Part shown: in pieces, positions 1-6,426 of the stretch
How positions within the stretch are numbered: position 1 is the first letter of the stretch
How the letters are laid out: every line of letters starts with the position of its first letter
DNA from: Quadrisphaera sp.
Lineage (GTDB): Bacteria; Actinomycetota; Actinomycetes; Actinomycetales; Quadrisphaeraceae
NCBI GenBank assembly: GCA_029258695.1
Contig: JARIBR010000060.1
Span: 1 to 11,327, forward strand
Length of the DNA: 11,327 nt
Reading direction: 5' to 3'
Notes under the pieces: generated by a model
What the model saw: the letters and a program-made list of their open reading frames with translations, nothing else
Told to the model about the DNA's origin: nothing
Database searches by the model: none
Translations under genes and position numbers: made by a program

Positions 1-486
1 GTCCTCCACCGTCTCCAGCAGGAACAGGGTCGGGCCGCTGGTGAAGAGGCCAGCGATGCTGGCGCAAGTCTGCGACACGACGAGGACCACTGCTGCAGCG
101 ACCAGCGCCTGCGCCGGACGGCCCTGGGTTCTCCATGCCAGCAGAAGCAGAAATCCCGCGACCGCCACAGCGGCTATCGGCTGGGTGAGCGACAGGGTCG
201 TCTCCGCCCCGAGCTGGTGACCGGCCACCTCGTGCAGGGACGCGGTCTCGTCGATGCTGAAGGCGAGGCACAGGGCCGCCAGTCCCAGCCAGTACAACCG
301 CCGCACCCCGACCGAACGCCCGACCACGACCAGAGCCGCGATGGCGGCGGCGGAGAAGTGGAAGCTCGAATACCACGTCGGGAGGTTGTTCTCCAGGTCC
401 GCGTCGACGAGCCGCGACTGGACGGTGACGTGGTTTAGCAGGTGCAGCACCGTGAGGAGAGCCAGACCGACGAGACTTGCCGTCAC
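1..486 (-). CDS. Polytopic membrane protein, copy A (3' end cut by window edge)
   Basis: This is the N-terminal 162 codons of a membrane protein, open to the left edge. It aligns without gaps to the complete gene at 9201-9860 (position 1 matches 9375), at about 82% nucleotide identity by hand count. Predicted helices lie at roughly residues 4-22, 43-58, 64-78, 99-117 and 126-147. Two motifs are nearly invariant between the copies: DADLENNLPTWY (28-39) and a DETASLHE block (79-86). I chose the GTG start at 484-486 because the same GTG is present in copy B, while the next in-frame ATG of copy B is GCA here. An in-frame GTG at 520-522, preceded by a weak AGGG, would add 12 residues. No good Shine-Dalgarno precedes either start. 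I do not recognise a named function. The family resembles uncharacterised bacterial membrane proteins with a 'PTWYSS...DE..SLHE' pattern. That it is a real gene is well supported by conservation of the frame between the two copies. Confidence 0.85.
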   Translation of the reverse strand, partial: MTASLVGLALLTVLHLLNHVTVQSRLVDADLENNLPTWYSSFHFSAAAIAALVVVGRSVGVRRLYWLGLAALCLAFSIDETASLHEVAGHQLGAETTLSLTQPIAAVAVAGFLLLLAWRTQGRPAQALVAAAVVLVVSQTCASIAGLFTSGPTLFLLETVED

Positions 487-622
487 GGCCGCGGAGAACG
501 GTGGGCGAGAGATCTGCTGCACTTGACCGACCCTATGGCGGGGGATCGGTGGGTGAGAGGCAAACGACACGGAGCGTTCCCTTTCCGCACCATCACATAG
601 ATTTGACCGGAATCGGCATCTT

Positions 623-658
623 CCGTCGGCGGCGATCTCCGGTGTGGGGCTCCGACGG
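623..658 (-). terminator. Possible stem-loop terminator after the O-acyltransferase gene
   Basis: A perfect 7-bp inverted repeat (CCGTCGG at 623-629, CCGACGG at 652-658) encloses a 22-nt loop. It begins 5 bases after the acyltransferase stop codon (663-665) in the direction of transcription. There is no U-run, so if it terminates it is not a classic intrinsic terminator. The rest of 487-662 shows no gene. It must hold the promoter of copy A, but I see no convincing -35/-10 pair. Confidence 0.35.
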
Positions 659-662
659 TGGC

Positions 663-2774
663 TCATCCGCCACCGCGGGCCGAGTGCGACTCGAGCACTG
701 CAAGAGCCATCGGCGCCAACCAACGGCTGTAGGTGGCGGTGAAGTGGCTGCTGTCCCGGTACACCAGCATGTTGCCGACCACCGCGGGGCAGCCCGACGC
801 GGAGCACTGCCACGGAGCCGGGTCGCTCATGGCGATGCCCGCGGTCGACAGCGCGCTGGCCACGACAGACCGGCGGGCGCTCACGTCGCTAGTGCCAGCG
901 TCGTCATTGGCGCACGCGGAGACGTCGTCCAGGTGCTCCGAGACGCACGACGGCACGTCCGCCGCCGGGTAGATCGTGTCCAACAGGTAGTGCACGGGGA
1001 CGCCGGCGTCCTGAAGGCCGTTCACCGTGGCGACCGTGCCTGCGGCGTAGGTGGCGTTGTCCGAGCCCTCGCGGGCGTTGCTGTCGCTCTGGCTCACGAC
1101 GACGAGGTCAGGCTGGAGGTCGACGATGCGGGCGAGCGTCCTCGTCCGCCAGGCCTCGCACTCGGTGTACTCGCGCTCCAGCACGCTGGAGCGCACCGGT
1201 GCCCTCGGTAGCGGACATGCGGACTTCGTCCAGTCGACGACCGTCCACCCCCCGCGGGCGCCCGCCGCGTCGAACGCTGGCTGCCACTGCTCCATGTGGC
1301 TGTCGCCGAAGAGGACGACCGTCTTGGAGCCCGCTCGGTCCCCGAAGCGGCACGGCCCCTGGTCGACGACGAGGAAGTCCGCCAGGCAGGCTTGGTCGTC
1401 GAGGGTGGAGTCGGGGAGGTCGTCCGGCGCCGACCACAGGTCCGGTTCGAGGTTGCGCGGCGCCGCGTCGCGGCTCGCGGAAGACTCGATGGCGGCGGAC
1501 ACCTCCTGCAGGTACGCGGGGGTGGCCGGACCGACCGACGTCACCACGTCCTGCGCCGGGCCCTTCCCGGAGAGCGGAGGGAGAGTGAGCTGGACGAGCA
1601 GGGCCGCAGCCACGGTCACCGCCGTCATCGACGCGCCGATCACCCACCACGCGCGGAGCGGCAGGCGGCTCCGCTGGGTGCGCTGCTCGACGAACCGGTG
1701 CGTCAACCAGGCCAGGCCGAGGGCTCCGGCGCACGCCGCGAGGTTCAGGGGCCACGGGTGGCCGACGTGGAGCAGCGGCGGGTAGAGCAGGAGCACCGGC
1801 CAGTGCCACAGGTACCAGCTGTAGGACAGGGCCCCGACGGTCTGGACCGGCCGACCCCCGACCAGCCGGGTGATCGACGGCAGCGCGCCGCCGGTGCCCG
1901 CAGCGATCACCAGGGCGGCGCCGCCGACGGGGAGGGCAGCGGCTGTGCCGGGGAACGCGGTGTCGTCGCTGTAGAGGACCGCGGCGGCGACGATGGCAGC
2001 CAGGCCCACCCAGGCCGCGACCACGGCTGCGCGTCGGTCCAGGGCGGCCAGGCGGCCCGCGAAGATGGCGAGCAGGGCGCCGGCGCCCAGTTCCCATGCG
2101 CGGGTGTGCAGCGCGAAGTACGAGAGGGAGGGGTCCGATGCGGTGATCGTCACCGAGAGCGCGAGCGACACCGCCACCACCAGGGTCAGCGCTGCCTCGA
2201 GCCCGTGGCGGCCCCACCGGCGGCCGAGCCACAGGCCGGCGACGACGATCAGCGGCCAGACCACGTAGAACTGCTCTTCGACCGCCAACGACCAGTAGTG
2301 CTGCAGGGGCGAGGCGGCGGCCTCGGCTTTCTGGTAGTCGACGCCTTCGGCTGCGAGGCGGTAGTTGATGGCGTAGAAGCTGCTGAAGACGGCGTGGGTG
2401 ACGACGTCCTTCACTTGCAGCGCCGGGAGAGCGACGCGGGAGACGACCACGGTGGCGATCGCCACGAGCAGGGCCGCCGGCAGCAGCCGACGGATGCGGC
2501 GCGCGTAGAACGCCGAGAAGGAGATCCTGCCGGTCCGTGTCGCCTCGCCGAGGAGCTGGGTGGTGATGAGGAACCCGGAGATGACGAAGAAGACGTCGAC
2601 TCCCACATACCCGGCGCTGACCAGCGGCACGCGGGAGTGGTAGAGGATCACCAGGAGCACGGCGAGCGCCCTCAGCCCCTGGATGTCGGCGCGGAAGGCC
2701 TTGCGTCCGGCAGGCGCTCCCGCGGCATGCTCGGATCGGTGGCGGGCGAGCGACTCAGCCTCGACGACGCTCAC
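663..2774 (-). CDS. OafA/YrhL-type membrane O-acyltransferase with SGNH domain
   Basis: A 703-residue fusion typical of bacterial acyltransferase-3 plus SGNH proteins, which O-acetylate or O-acylate cell-surface polysaccharides, lipopolysaccharide-like glycans or peptidoglycan-linked sugars. Residues about 28-400 form the multi-helix acyltransferase-3 domain. It opens with the hallmark DIQGLRALAVLLVILYH (catalytic-type His46) and GYVGVDVFFVISGFLI (56-70). VEEQFYVVWPL follows at 165-175 and LSYSWYLWHWP at 316-326. The extracytoplasmic SGNH domain begins near 480 with the nucleophile block GDSH (490-493) and ends with the Asp-x-x-His pair (D674, H677). Several cysteines (463, 475, 520, 539, 610, 621, 657, 662) may form disulfides outside the membrane. 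Length and domain order are normal for the family. The start is GTG at 2772-2774. No Shine-Dalgarno is at the right distance from it, but a strong one serves a six-codon leader frame that overlaps the GTG. It lies downstream of the LuxR-type gene on the same strand, 174 bp apart. Its position among glycosyltransferase genes suggests it decorates their product (inference). Confidence 0.95.
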   Translation of the reverse strand: MSVVEAESLARHRSEHAAGAPAGRKAFRADIQGLRALAVLLVILYHSRVPLVSAGYVGVDVFFVISGFLITTQLLGEATRTGRISFSAFYARRIRRLLPAALLVAIATVVVSRVALPALQVKDVVTHAVFSSFYAINYRLAAEGVDYQKAEAAASPLQHYWSLAVEEQFYVVWPLIVVAGLWLGRRWGRHGLEAALTLVVAVSLALSVTITASDPSLSYFALHTRAWELGAGALLAIFAGRLAALDRRAAVVAAWVGLAAIVAAAVLYSDDTAFPGTAAALPVGGAALVIAAGTGGALPSITRLVGGRPVQTVGALSYSWYLWHWPVLLLYPPLLHVGHPWPLNLAACAGALGLAWLTHRFVEQRTQRSRLPLRAWWVIGASMTAVTVAAALLVQLTLPPLSGKGPAQDVVTSVGPATPAYLQEVSAAIESSASRDAAPRNLEPDLWSAPDDLPDSTLDDQACLADFLVVDQGPCRFGDRAGSKTVVLFGDSHMEQWQPAFDAAGARGGWTVVDWTKSACPLPRAPVRSSVLEREYTECEAWRTRTLARIVDLQPDLVVVSQSDSNAREGSDNATYAAGTVATVNGLQDAGVPVHYLLDTIYPAADVPSCVSEHLDDVSACANDDAGTSDVSARRSVVASALSTAGIAMSDPAPWQCSASGCPAVVGNMLVYRDSSHFTATYSRWLAPMALAVLESHSARGGG

Positions 2775-2791
2775 GACGGCGTCCCGCGCAT
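2771..2791 (-). CDS. Six-codon leader frame coupled to the acyltransferase start
   Basis: On the minus strand a strong Shine-Dalgarno (GAGGAGA, 2802-2796) stands 4 nt before an ATG at 2791-2789. The frame reads MRGTPS and stops at TGA 2773-2771. That stop overlaps the GTG start of the acyltransferase (2774-2772) as GTGA. The acyltransferase GTG itself is 21 nt from the Shine-Dalgarno, too far for direct use. This suggests reinitiation or translational coupling from the leader. The peptide has no recognisable attenuator composition. It could be coincidence, but spacing and overlap fit coupling well. Confidence 0.35.
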   Translation of the reverse strand: MRGTPS

Positions 2792-2853
2792 GCTGTCTCC
2801 TCGCCCGTGCTCCACGCCAGCGCAGTGCCGGCGAGGGTCATCGTGCCGTGCAG

Positions 2854-2864
2854 ACAGTCACTGT
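2854..2864. promoter_or_regulatory. Small perfect dyad upstream of the acyltransferase
   Basis: ACAGT-C-ACTGT is a perfect 11-base dyad with a one-base centre, lying directly beside the 28-bp motif at 2864-2891. It is 63 bp upstream of the leader ATG on the minus strand, a reasonable place for an operator. The binding protein is unknown; the neighbouring GAF-LuxR regulator is one candidate. Confidence 0.25.
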
Positions 2865-2891
2865 GAGTCGTCTTTCGTGACTTTGGGCGTG
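2864..2891 (+). promoter_or_regulatory. 28-bp shared intergenic motif, copy 1
   Basis: TGAGTC, three bases, TTTCGT, one base, ACTT, one base, GGG, one base, GTG. The same pattern with identical spacing occurs at 5470-5497 (22 of 28 positions identical). Here it lies in the 174-bp gap between the LuxR-type gene and the acyltransferase gene, 73 bp before the leader ATG and 90 bp before the GTG. It points away from the acyltransferase. Inside it, AGTC-N9-GACT forms a partial dyad, which would allow binding in either orientation. The role is unknown; an operator or activator site is the simplest reading. Confidence 0.4.
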
Positions 2892-2948
2892 GGCGCATCC
2901 GTCTTCACGAGCGGGTTGGCGCGGACGACCGCTGGAACGGCTAGCGCC

Positions 2949-3719
2949 TCATGGAAGGAACCCCGCCTCGTGAGCCCTGTTCACGGCGGTCAGCCGATCG
3001 TGCGCGCCGAGCTTCACGTACAGGTGCTCGAGGTGCTTTCTGACCGTGGGCACCGCGATCGCGAGTCGGTGGGCGATCACCTGGGCGGTGACGCCCTGGC
3101 CGAGCAGCGCGAGCACGTCACTCTCCCGCGCGGTGAGGACGATGCTGCCCTTCCGTATCGCGGGCTCAACGCGGACCTCCAACGGCCTTGCCGTCAGGCG
3201 CCGGTCCAGTGCGACGAGCACGGCTTGGAGCGCCGCGGCGAGCGCCACCTCTCGCGCTCCGAAATCGCGGCCGCCTCGGACCACGGCGATGCTCGGCCCG
3301 CCCGACGCAGCCAGGGAGACGGGTATGCCGAGCATGTGCGGGGTGCCGAGGGGGGCCAGCACCTCGCCGTAGACCGACGTCGCCAGCCATGTCGAGCGTG
3401 AGACGTGATCACTGACCCGTGAGGGGCCTGCGTCGGGGTTGGTGGCCCAGTGTGCGGTCAGCGGGTTGTCGTGCAGCGTTCGACCGACGTGCTGTGCGGC
3501 GTCGACGAAGCGAGGGGCGCTGGGACTGACGACGACCGACGCACGCCGGTCGGCCACGTCGATGCAGGTGTAGGCAGCGACCTCCGCATCCAGCAGCCGA
3601 CGCACCGTCTCGGAGGCCCGTGCCATGAGCTGGCCCGTGCTGGTGCAGTCGGCCAGCAGCACAGCGGCGTCCAGCATCGCTCGCCGGTCTCGGTCGGCCA
3701 GAGCCGCGGGCATCACCAC
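2949..3719 (-). CDS. GAF-domain LuxR-family transcriptional regulator
   Basis: This is a cytoplasmic DNA-binding regulator of up to 256 residues. The C-terminal LuxR-type helix-turn-helix (about 194-255) is unmistakable: LTARESDVLALLGQGVT followed by IAHRLAIAVPTVRKHLEHLY, then KLGAHDRLTAV. The N-terminal part (about 15-175) looks like a GAF-type sensory domain rather than a phospho-receiver: no receiver Asp pocket is visible, and the pattern of LADCTSTGQLMARASETVRRLLDAE then a beta-rich stretch fits GAF. Ligand unknown. The start is uncertain. GTG 3717-3719, GTG 3714-3716 and ATG 3711-3713 are consecutive and none has a good Shine-Dalgarno. An ATG at codon 15, with GGCGAG just upstream, is a further option that would keep the whole domain. 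Upstream lie inverted repeats (3727-3783) that may be an autoregulatory operator. Its orientation toward the acyltransferase makes that gene a plausible target (inference). Confidence 0.9.
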   Translation of the reverse strand: MVMPAALADRDRRAMLDAAVLLADCTSTGQLMARASETVRRLLDAEVAAYTCIDVADRRASVVVSPSAPRFVDAAQHVGRTLHDNPLTAHWATNPDAGPSRVSDHVSRSTWLATSVYGEVLAPLGTPHMLGIPVSLAASGGPSIAVVRGGRDFGAREVALAAALQAVLVALDRRLTARPLEVRVEPAIRKGSIVLTARESDVLALLGQGVTAQVIAHRLAIAVPTVRKHLEHLYVKLGAHDRLTAVNRAHEAGFLP

Positions 3720-4156
3720 AACTCATGGTAGCGACCACTTAACAATCAGTACAAGAGCGTATGTCGCTGCCTGACCAGCAGGCGCATCCTCGGATCACAG
3801 GACAACCGGAGCCCTGTGACAGGAGTCATCGCGATGGTGAGGAAAGGCGACGCAGCTCCAGGCCCGGGCGCCACCGCTCGCCCGGAGTCCGCCGCCGATG
3901 GTGGGCGCGCGTGCAGGAGCGTCTCGTCGAATCTCGTGACTGGCCCCACGAACGGGGACCCAGCAGTGACGCCGATCGGAGCCTGCCACACCCACGGCGC
4001 GACGACCGCCACGCGGCGCACGCTCGCACGTGCTGCGTTCACCGCGAGCCCATGGGGAACCGGGCGAACGTGCTCCACCGCGTCGGCGCGTCCCCCGACA
4101 CCGGATCAGCCTCGACCAGACGATGACGGCAGATCACGCAGAGACGGAAGAGTCCC
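3720..4156. other. 437-bp divergent intergenic region, no gene seen
   Basis: The region separates the minus-strand LuxR gene from the plus-strand lipoprotein gene and should hold both promoters. Open frames here have basic, low-complexity translations typical of GC-rich shadow frames and no Shine-Dalgarno, so I do not call them. It contains an AT-rich pocket (3736-3762) inside an inverted repeat, 8-bp palindromes GCACGTGC (4026-4033) and CCCATGGG (4049-4056), and a weak partial match to the shared motif at 3926-3941. A GGAAG at 4146-4150 is the likely ribosome site for the lipoprotein. I find no confident -35/-10 pair. Confidence 0.5.
3727..3771. promoter_or_regulatory. Inverted repeat around an AT-rich core upstream of the LuxR gene
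   Basis: GGTAGCGAC (3727-3735) and GTCGCTGCC (3763-3771) are inverted repeats with one mismatch. They flank 27 bases that are unusually AT-rich for this window. A second stem-loop, GCCTG-accag-CAGGC (3769-3783), abuts it. The first arm is 8 bp from the LuxR-type start codon. This layout fits an operator overlapping the promoter, possibly for autoregulation, but a transcript hairpin cannot be excluded. Confidence 0.35.
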
Positions 4157-4945
4157 ATGATCCATCAATCGCTCCGGTCGTTAGCGGTGGTCCTCGTCCT
4201 TGCTTCGTGCTCCACGGCCCCGCCGCCGCTCCCGAGCCCGTCCACGTCGGGTTCTCGTGAGGTGGTGCCGCCGCCCACCTCGGATTCCTCATCCCCGTCA
4301 AGCTCTGGCGGGACCCGGTCGCTGTCCCCCTCGAGTCCGCCGTCCTCGCCGGTTCCTGGTGTGGTGGGGCCGCCGTCTCCCTCGAGCCCGTCGGCCCCCG
4401 ATGACGAACGGTTGATCCTCCTCCAGGACGGGCTGCCCCAGTTGGGGCTGACGCTCCACCGCGACCGCTTGGACCTCAGTGCGAGTGACATCGAGACCGC
4501 GCTGGGGGCGGCCTTGGCCTTCAAGCCACAGACTGAGTTCTGCAGTCTCGGCCTCGAGGAGAGCACGGGCATCGCGGTCATCCTCGACGACGACATGGCC
4601 GCCCTGGGGTTCGTCGTCGAGAACGATGGCTTTCATACTCCGGGGGGGATCGGGATGGGCAGCACCAGCGAGGAGCTCGCCGACGTCTTCGGCGACGAGA
4701 ACATCGTCGAGCTCTACGACGGGCAGTCACGGACCGGTGGGTCAGTCGTCGTCGTCGCTGACCAGGACCACCCGGAGGCCGCGCCTGGACCTGGTTCGCT
4801 CCACTACGCCTTCGACACCGACGGCAGCGGCACCGTGCGTCGCCTGCGAGCGGGCTACTGGCCCTATGTCTCTTATCCCGACTACTGTTTGCCTGCCGCA
4901 GTCGAGAACCATTATCCCGGCTGGCCCCTGGAGGACCTGAGATGA
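4157..4945 (+). CDS. Secreted lipoprotein with proline/serine-rich linker
   Basis: This 262-residue protein starts at ATG 4157 with GGAAG about 6 nt upstream. Residues 1-18 form a lipoprotein signal peptide: charged start, hydrophobic SLAVVLVLASC, lipobox LASC with Cys18 as the expected lipid-anchored residue. Residues 19-83 are a flexible Pro/Ser/Thr linker that would lift the globular part off the membrane. The domain at about 84-262 is acidic, with Cys129 and Cys244 as a possible disulfide. A GIGMGSTSEELADVFG stretch (164-179) resembles the 'G-M-x-hydroxyl-x-E-hydrophobic' helix motif seen in several actinobacterial secreted domains of unknown function. I recognise no catalytic motif. Its stop overlaps the ATG of the next gene (ATGA, 4942-4945), so the two are translationally coupled and probably act together at the membrane. 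Function not assigned. Confidence 0.85.
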   Translation: MIHQSLRSLAVVLVLASCSTAPPPLPSPSTSGSREVVPPPTSDSSSPSSSGGTRSLSPSSPPSSPVPGVVGPPSPSSPSAPDDERLILLQDGLPQLGLTLHRDRLDLSASDIETALGAALAFKPQTEFCSLGLEESTGIAVILDDDMAALGFVVENDGFHTPGGIGMGSTSEELADVFGDENIVELYDGQSRTGGSVVVVADQDHPEAAPGPGSLHYAFDTDGSGTVRRLRAGYWPYVSYPDYCLPAAVENHYPGWPLEDLR

Positions 4946-5472
4946 AGCGTCGATGGTCGAGGTATCAGCGTCGCTGGCTGAGGGTGTACTGGTCCGCGGC
5001 CTCTCTCAACGTGCTGTTCTTCCTCTTCGCTGTCACAGGCGGTGGTGTTCCGGGCCCCGCCTTCCTGGCGGTCACGCTGGGCGCCCTCGCCAGCCTGCTC
5101 GGTGCGTCGATGGCCAGCCATCTGATGCGCCGTCGCATCTCGGACCGGGACTTCGACGACGCGACCAGCTTGATGCGCGTCGTGAGCGTGGCGTGGCTCG
5201 TGCTCGCGGGCACCATCGTCATGGTCACTCTCGTCGCAGGCGGCTTCGGGCAGAGATCCCCGGGGCCAGGAGCGACGCAAGCCGTCATCGAGATCTCCGA
5301 CAGCGTCAGCGCGCAGCTCTTCGGTGCCGCGGCCCTGCTCCTGGTGGTCGGGGATGGATACACGAAGTATCGGCGGCTGCTTGCAGACTCCGACAGCACC
5401 GAGCCACCAGCGCCGCGGGCCGTTCCCGTACGCCCAGCACCGGCGCGGAGCCCTCGACGACGACCGCGATGA
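4942..5472 (+). CDS. Four-helix membrane protein coupled to the lipoprotein
   Basis: This 176-residue protein starts at ATG 4942, which overlaps the lipoprotein stop; GGAGG at 4930-4934 gives a well-placed ribosome site. Helices are predicted at about 17-33, 38-60, 78-100 and 122-139. A strongly basic N-terminus (MKRRWSRYQRRW) and a basic loop at 63-65 (RRR) put both termini inside by the positive-inside rule. The C-terminal tail (about 148-176) is Pro/Arg-rich and likely disordered. I recognise no named family. Coupling to a lipoprotein suggests a small envelope complex in which this protein is the membrane partner (inference). The TGA stop (5470-5472) is embedded in the second copy of the shared 28-bp motif. 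Confidence 0.8.
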   Translation: MKRRWSRYQRRWLRVYWSAASLNVLFFLFAVTGGGVPGPAFLAVTLGALASLLGASMASHLMRRRISDRDFDDATSLMRVVSVAWLVLAGTIVMVTLVAGGFGQRSPGPGATQAVIEISDSVSAQLFGAAALLLVVGDGYTKYRRLLADSDSTEPPAPRAVPVRPAPARSPRRRPR

Positions 5473-5497
5473 GTCAAGTTTCGTCACTTCGGGTGTG
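5470..5497 (+). promoter_or_regulatory. 28-bp shared intergenic motif, copy 2
   Basis: TGAGTC, AAG, TTTCGT, C, ACTT, C, GGG, T, GTG: the same blocks and spacing as at 2864-2891, with all six mismatches falling in the spacer positions. It begins at the stop codon of the membrane-protein gene and ends 59 bp before the RmlD-like ATG, a typical distance for a promoter or activator site. Similarity continues weakly past the motif (GGCGCATC there, GGGCCATC here). TCAAGTTT (5474-5481) resembles a sigma-28 -35 box, but no GCCGATAA-like -10 lies at the expected spacing. Confidence 0.4.
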
Positions 5498-5538
5498 TCG
5501 GGCCATCGCCCCCCGCACGATGGGCCCACTCTGCTCAG

Positions 5539-5553
5539 TCCCAGGTGGGAGGT
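5539..5553 (+). promoter_or_regulatory. RmlD-like ribosome site inside a small hairpin
   Basis: TCCCA-GG-TGGGA (5539-5550) can fold into a 5-bp hairpin that takes in the start of the Shine-Dalgarno GGGAGG (5548-5553) of the RmlD-like gene. An upstream palindrome TGGGCCCA (5521-5528) offers a competing partner for GTGGG (5545-5549). The Shine-Dalgarno decides the start: ATG 5557, not the in-frame GTG at 5545. Any regulatory use of the hairpin is speculation. Confidence 0.35.
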
Positions 5554-5556
5554 GCC

Positions 5557-6426
5557 ATGACGTGGCTCGTCACGGGCGCGACCGGGCGTCTCGGGCGACG
5601 CGTGCGCGCACGGTTCGAGGCCGTGGGCGTGCCTGTCGTCGGGCTCAGCCGCCGCCCTGACCAGGCCGGCGACCTCAGCGTCGACCTCGCCGACGGGGCG
5701 GCAGCCCTCGGGGCGCTCGACGCCCTCGCGCCCACGCACGTGCTGCACCTCGCGGCGTGCAGCTCCGTGGACCTGGCCTCCGCTGACCCCGAGCACGCCT
5801 GGGCGGTCAACGCCGTGGCGAGCGCCACGCTCGCCCGCTGGTGCGCCGACCGGGGCGCGCGCATGACGTTGATCTCCTCCGATTTCGTCTTCCCTGGACG
5901 CCCTGGCGGCGCGTACGCCGAGGAGGACCCCGTTCGTCCGGTCAACCCCTACGGCGAGAGCAAGGTCGCCGCGGAGCGGGCGGTGCTGGAGGCTCCGGAC
6001 GCGCTCGTGCTCCGGTCCTCGCTGCTGTACGGGGCGCAGGAGGATTCGTTCGGTCTGCTGGACCGCGTCGTGAGGCACGCCCGCCGCGGCGAACCGCTGC
6101 ACGTGACCCGGCGTGAGCTGCGGACGCCGCTGCACGTGGACGACGCCGCACGAGCCGTCGTGCACCTGACGATGGCCGGGGTGGCGGGCGTGGTGAACCT
6201 GGCCGGGCCCCAGGTGCTCAGCGCGGCCGACATCGCGGGGGCTGTGTGCTCGTGGCACGGGTCGCCGCTTAGCGCATCGGTCCTCGACGACGAGGCGCTG
6301 CGCCCTGGCCGCCCGGGTGACGTCTCCCTCGACGACGCGCGGCTGCGATCCCTGGGAGCCTCCTGGATCCGGGAGCTCGGCCCGTGGGTGCTCGACCCGG
6401 ACGCCTCCGTGCGCTCCTCCGCATGA
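5557..6426 (+). CDS. RmlD-like SDR sugar-nucleotide reductase/epimerase
   Basis: A 289-residue extended short-chain dehydrogenase/reductase, cytoplasmic, close in layout to dTDP-4-dehydrorhamnose reductase, which makes dTDP-L-rhamnose using NAD(P)H. The Rossmann motif is GATGRLG (7-13). HLAACSSVD (64-72) is the family's 'HxAAxTxVD' block. The catalytic triad is Ser107 or Ser108 in ISSDFVF and Tyr132/Lys136 in YGESK, with the NPYGESK context typical of RmlD. The substrate-domain signature RTPLHVDDAARAV is near 192-204, and NLAG follows the fold's later strand. ATG 5557 is chosen because GGGAGG lies 3-8 nt upstream. Its stop overlaps the next start (ATGA, 6423-6426). It heads an operon with two glycosyltransferases, so it probably supplies a deoxysugar nucleotide. 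RmlA, RmlB and RmlC are not in the window, so the exact substrate remains open; GDP- or UDP-sugar epimerases of the same fold are alternatives. Confidence 0.85.
   Translation: MTWLVTGATGRLGRRVRARFEAVGVPVVGLSRRPDQAGDLSVDLADGAAALGALDALAPTHVLHLAACSSVDLASADPEHAWAVNAVASATLARWCADRGARMTLISSDFVFPGRPGGAYAEEDPVRPVNPYGESKVAAERAVLEAPDALVLRSSLLYGAQEDSFGLLDRVVRHARRGEPLHVTRRELRTPLHVDDAARAVVHLTMAGVAGVVNLAGPQVLSAADIAGAVCSWHGSPLSASVLDDEALRPGRPGDVSLDDARLRSLGASWIRELGPWVLDPDASVRSSA

Noticed and set aside
1296..3401. 701-codon plus-strand open frame
   Set aside because: It runs antisense through the acyltransferase and into the LuxR gene. The translation is Gly/Arg/Asp-rich with no domain, while the minus-strand frames carry clear family motifs. 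Typical shadow frame in GC-rich DNA.
3746..4078. 110-codon minus-strand frame upstream of the LuxR gene
   Set aside because: No Shine-Dalgarno, no homology I recognise, and overlapping frames on both strands are equally open, so there is no sign of selection for coding.
5474..5500. Sigma-28-type promoter before the RmlD-like gene
   Set aside because: TCAAGTTT fits the -35 box, but no GCCGATAA-like -10 lies at 11 bases (or near it), and copy 1 of the motif faces away from its gene.
6384..6422. 13-codon N-terminal extension of the first operon glycosyltransferase
   Set aside because: It lies inside the RmlD-like coding region, while the ATG at 6423 forms the expected ATGA overlap and begins right at the GT2 domain.
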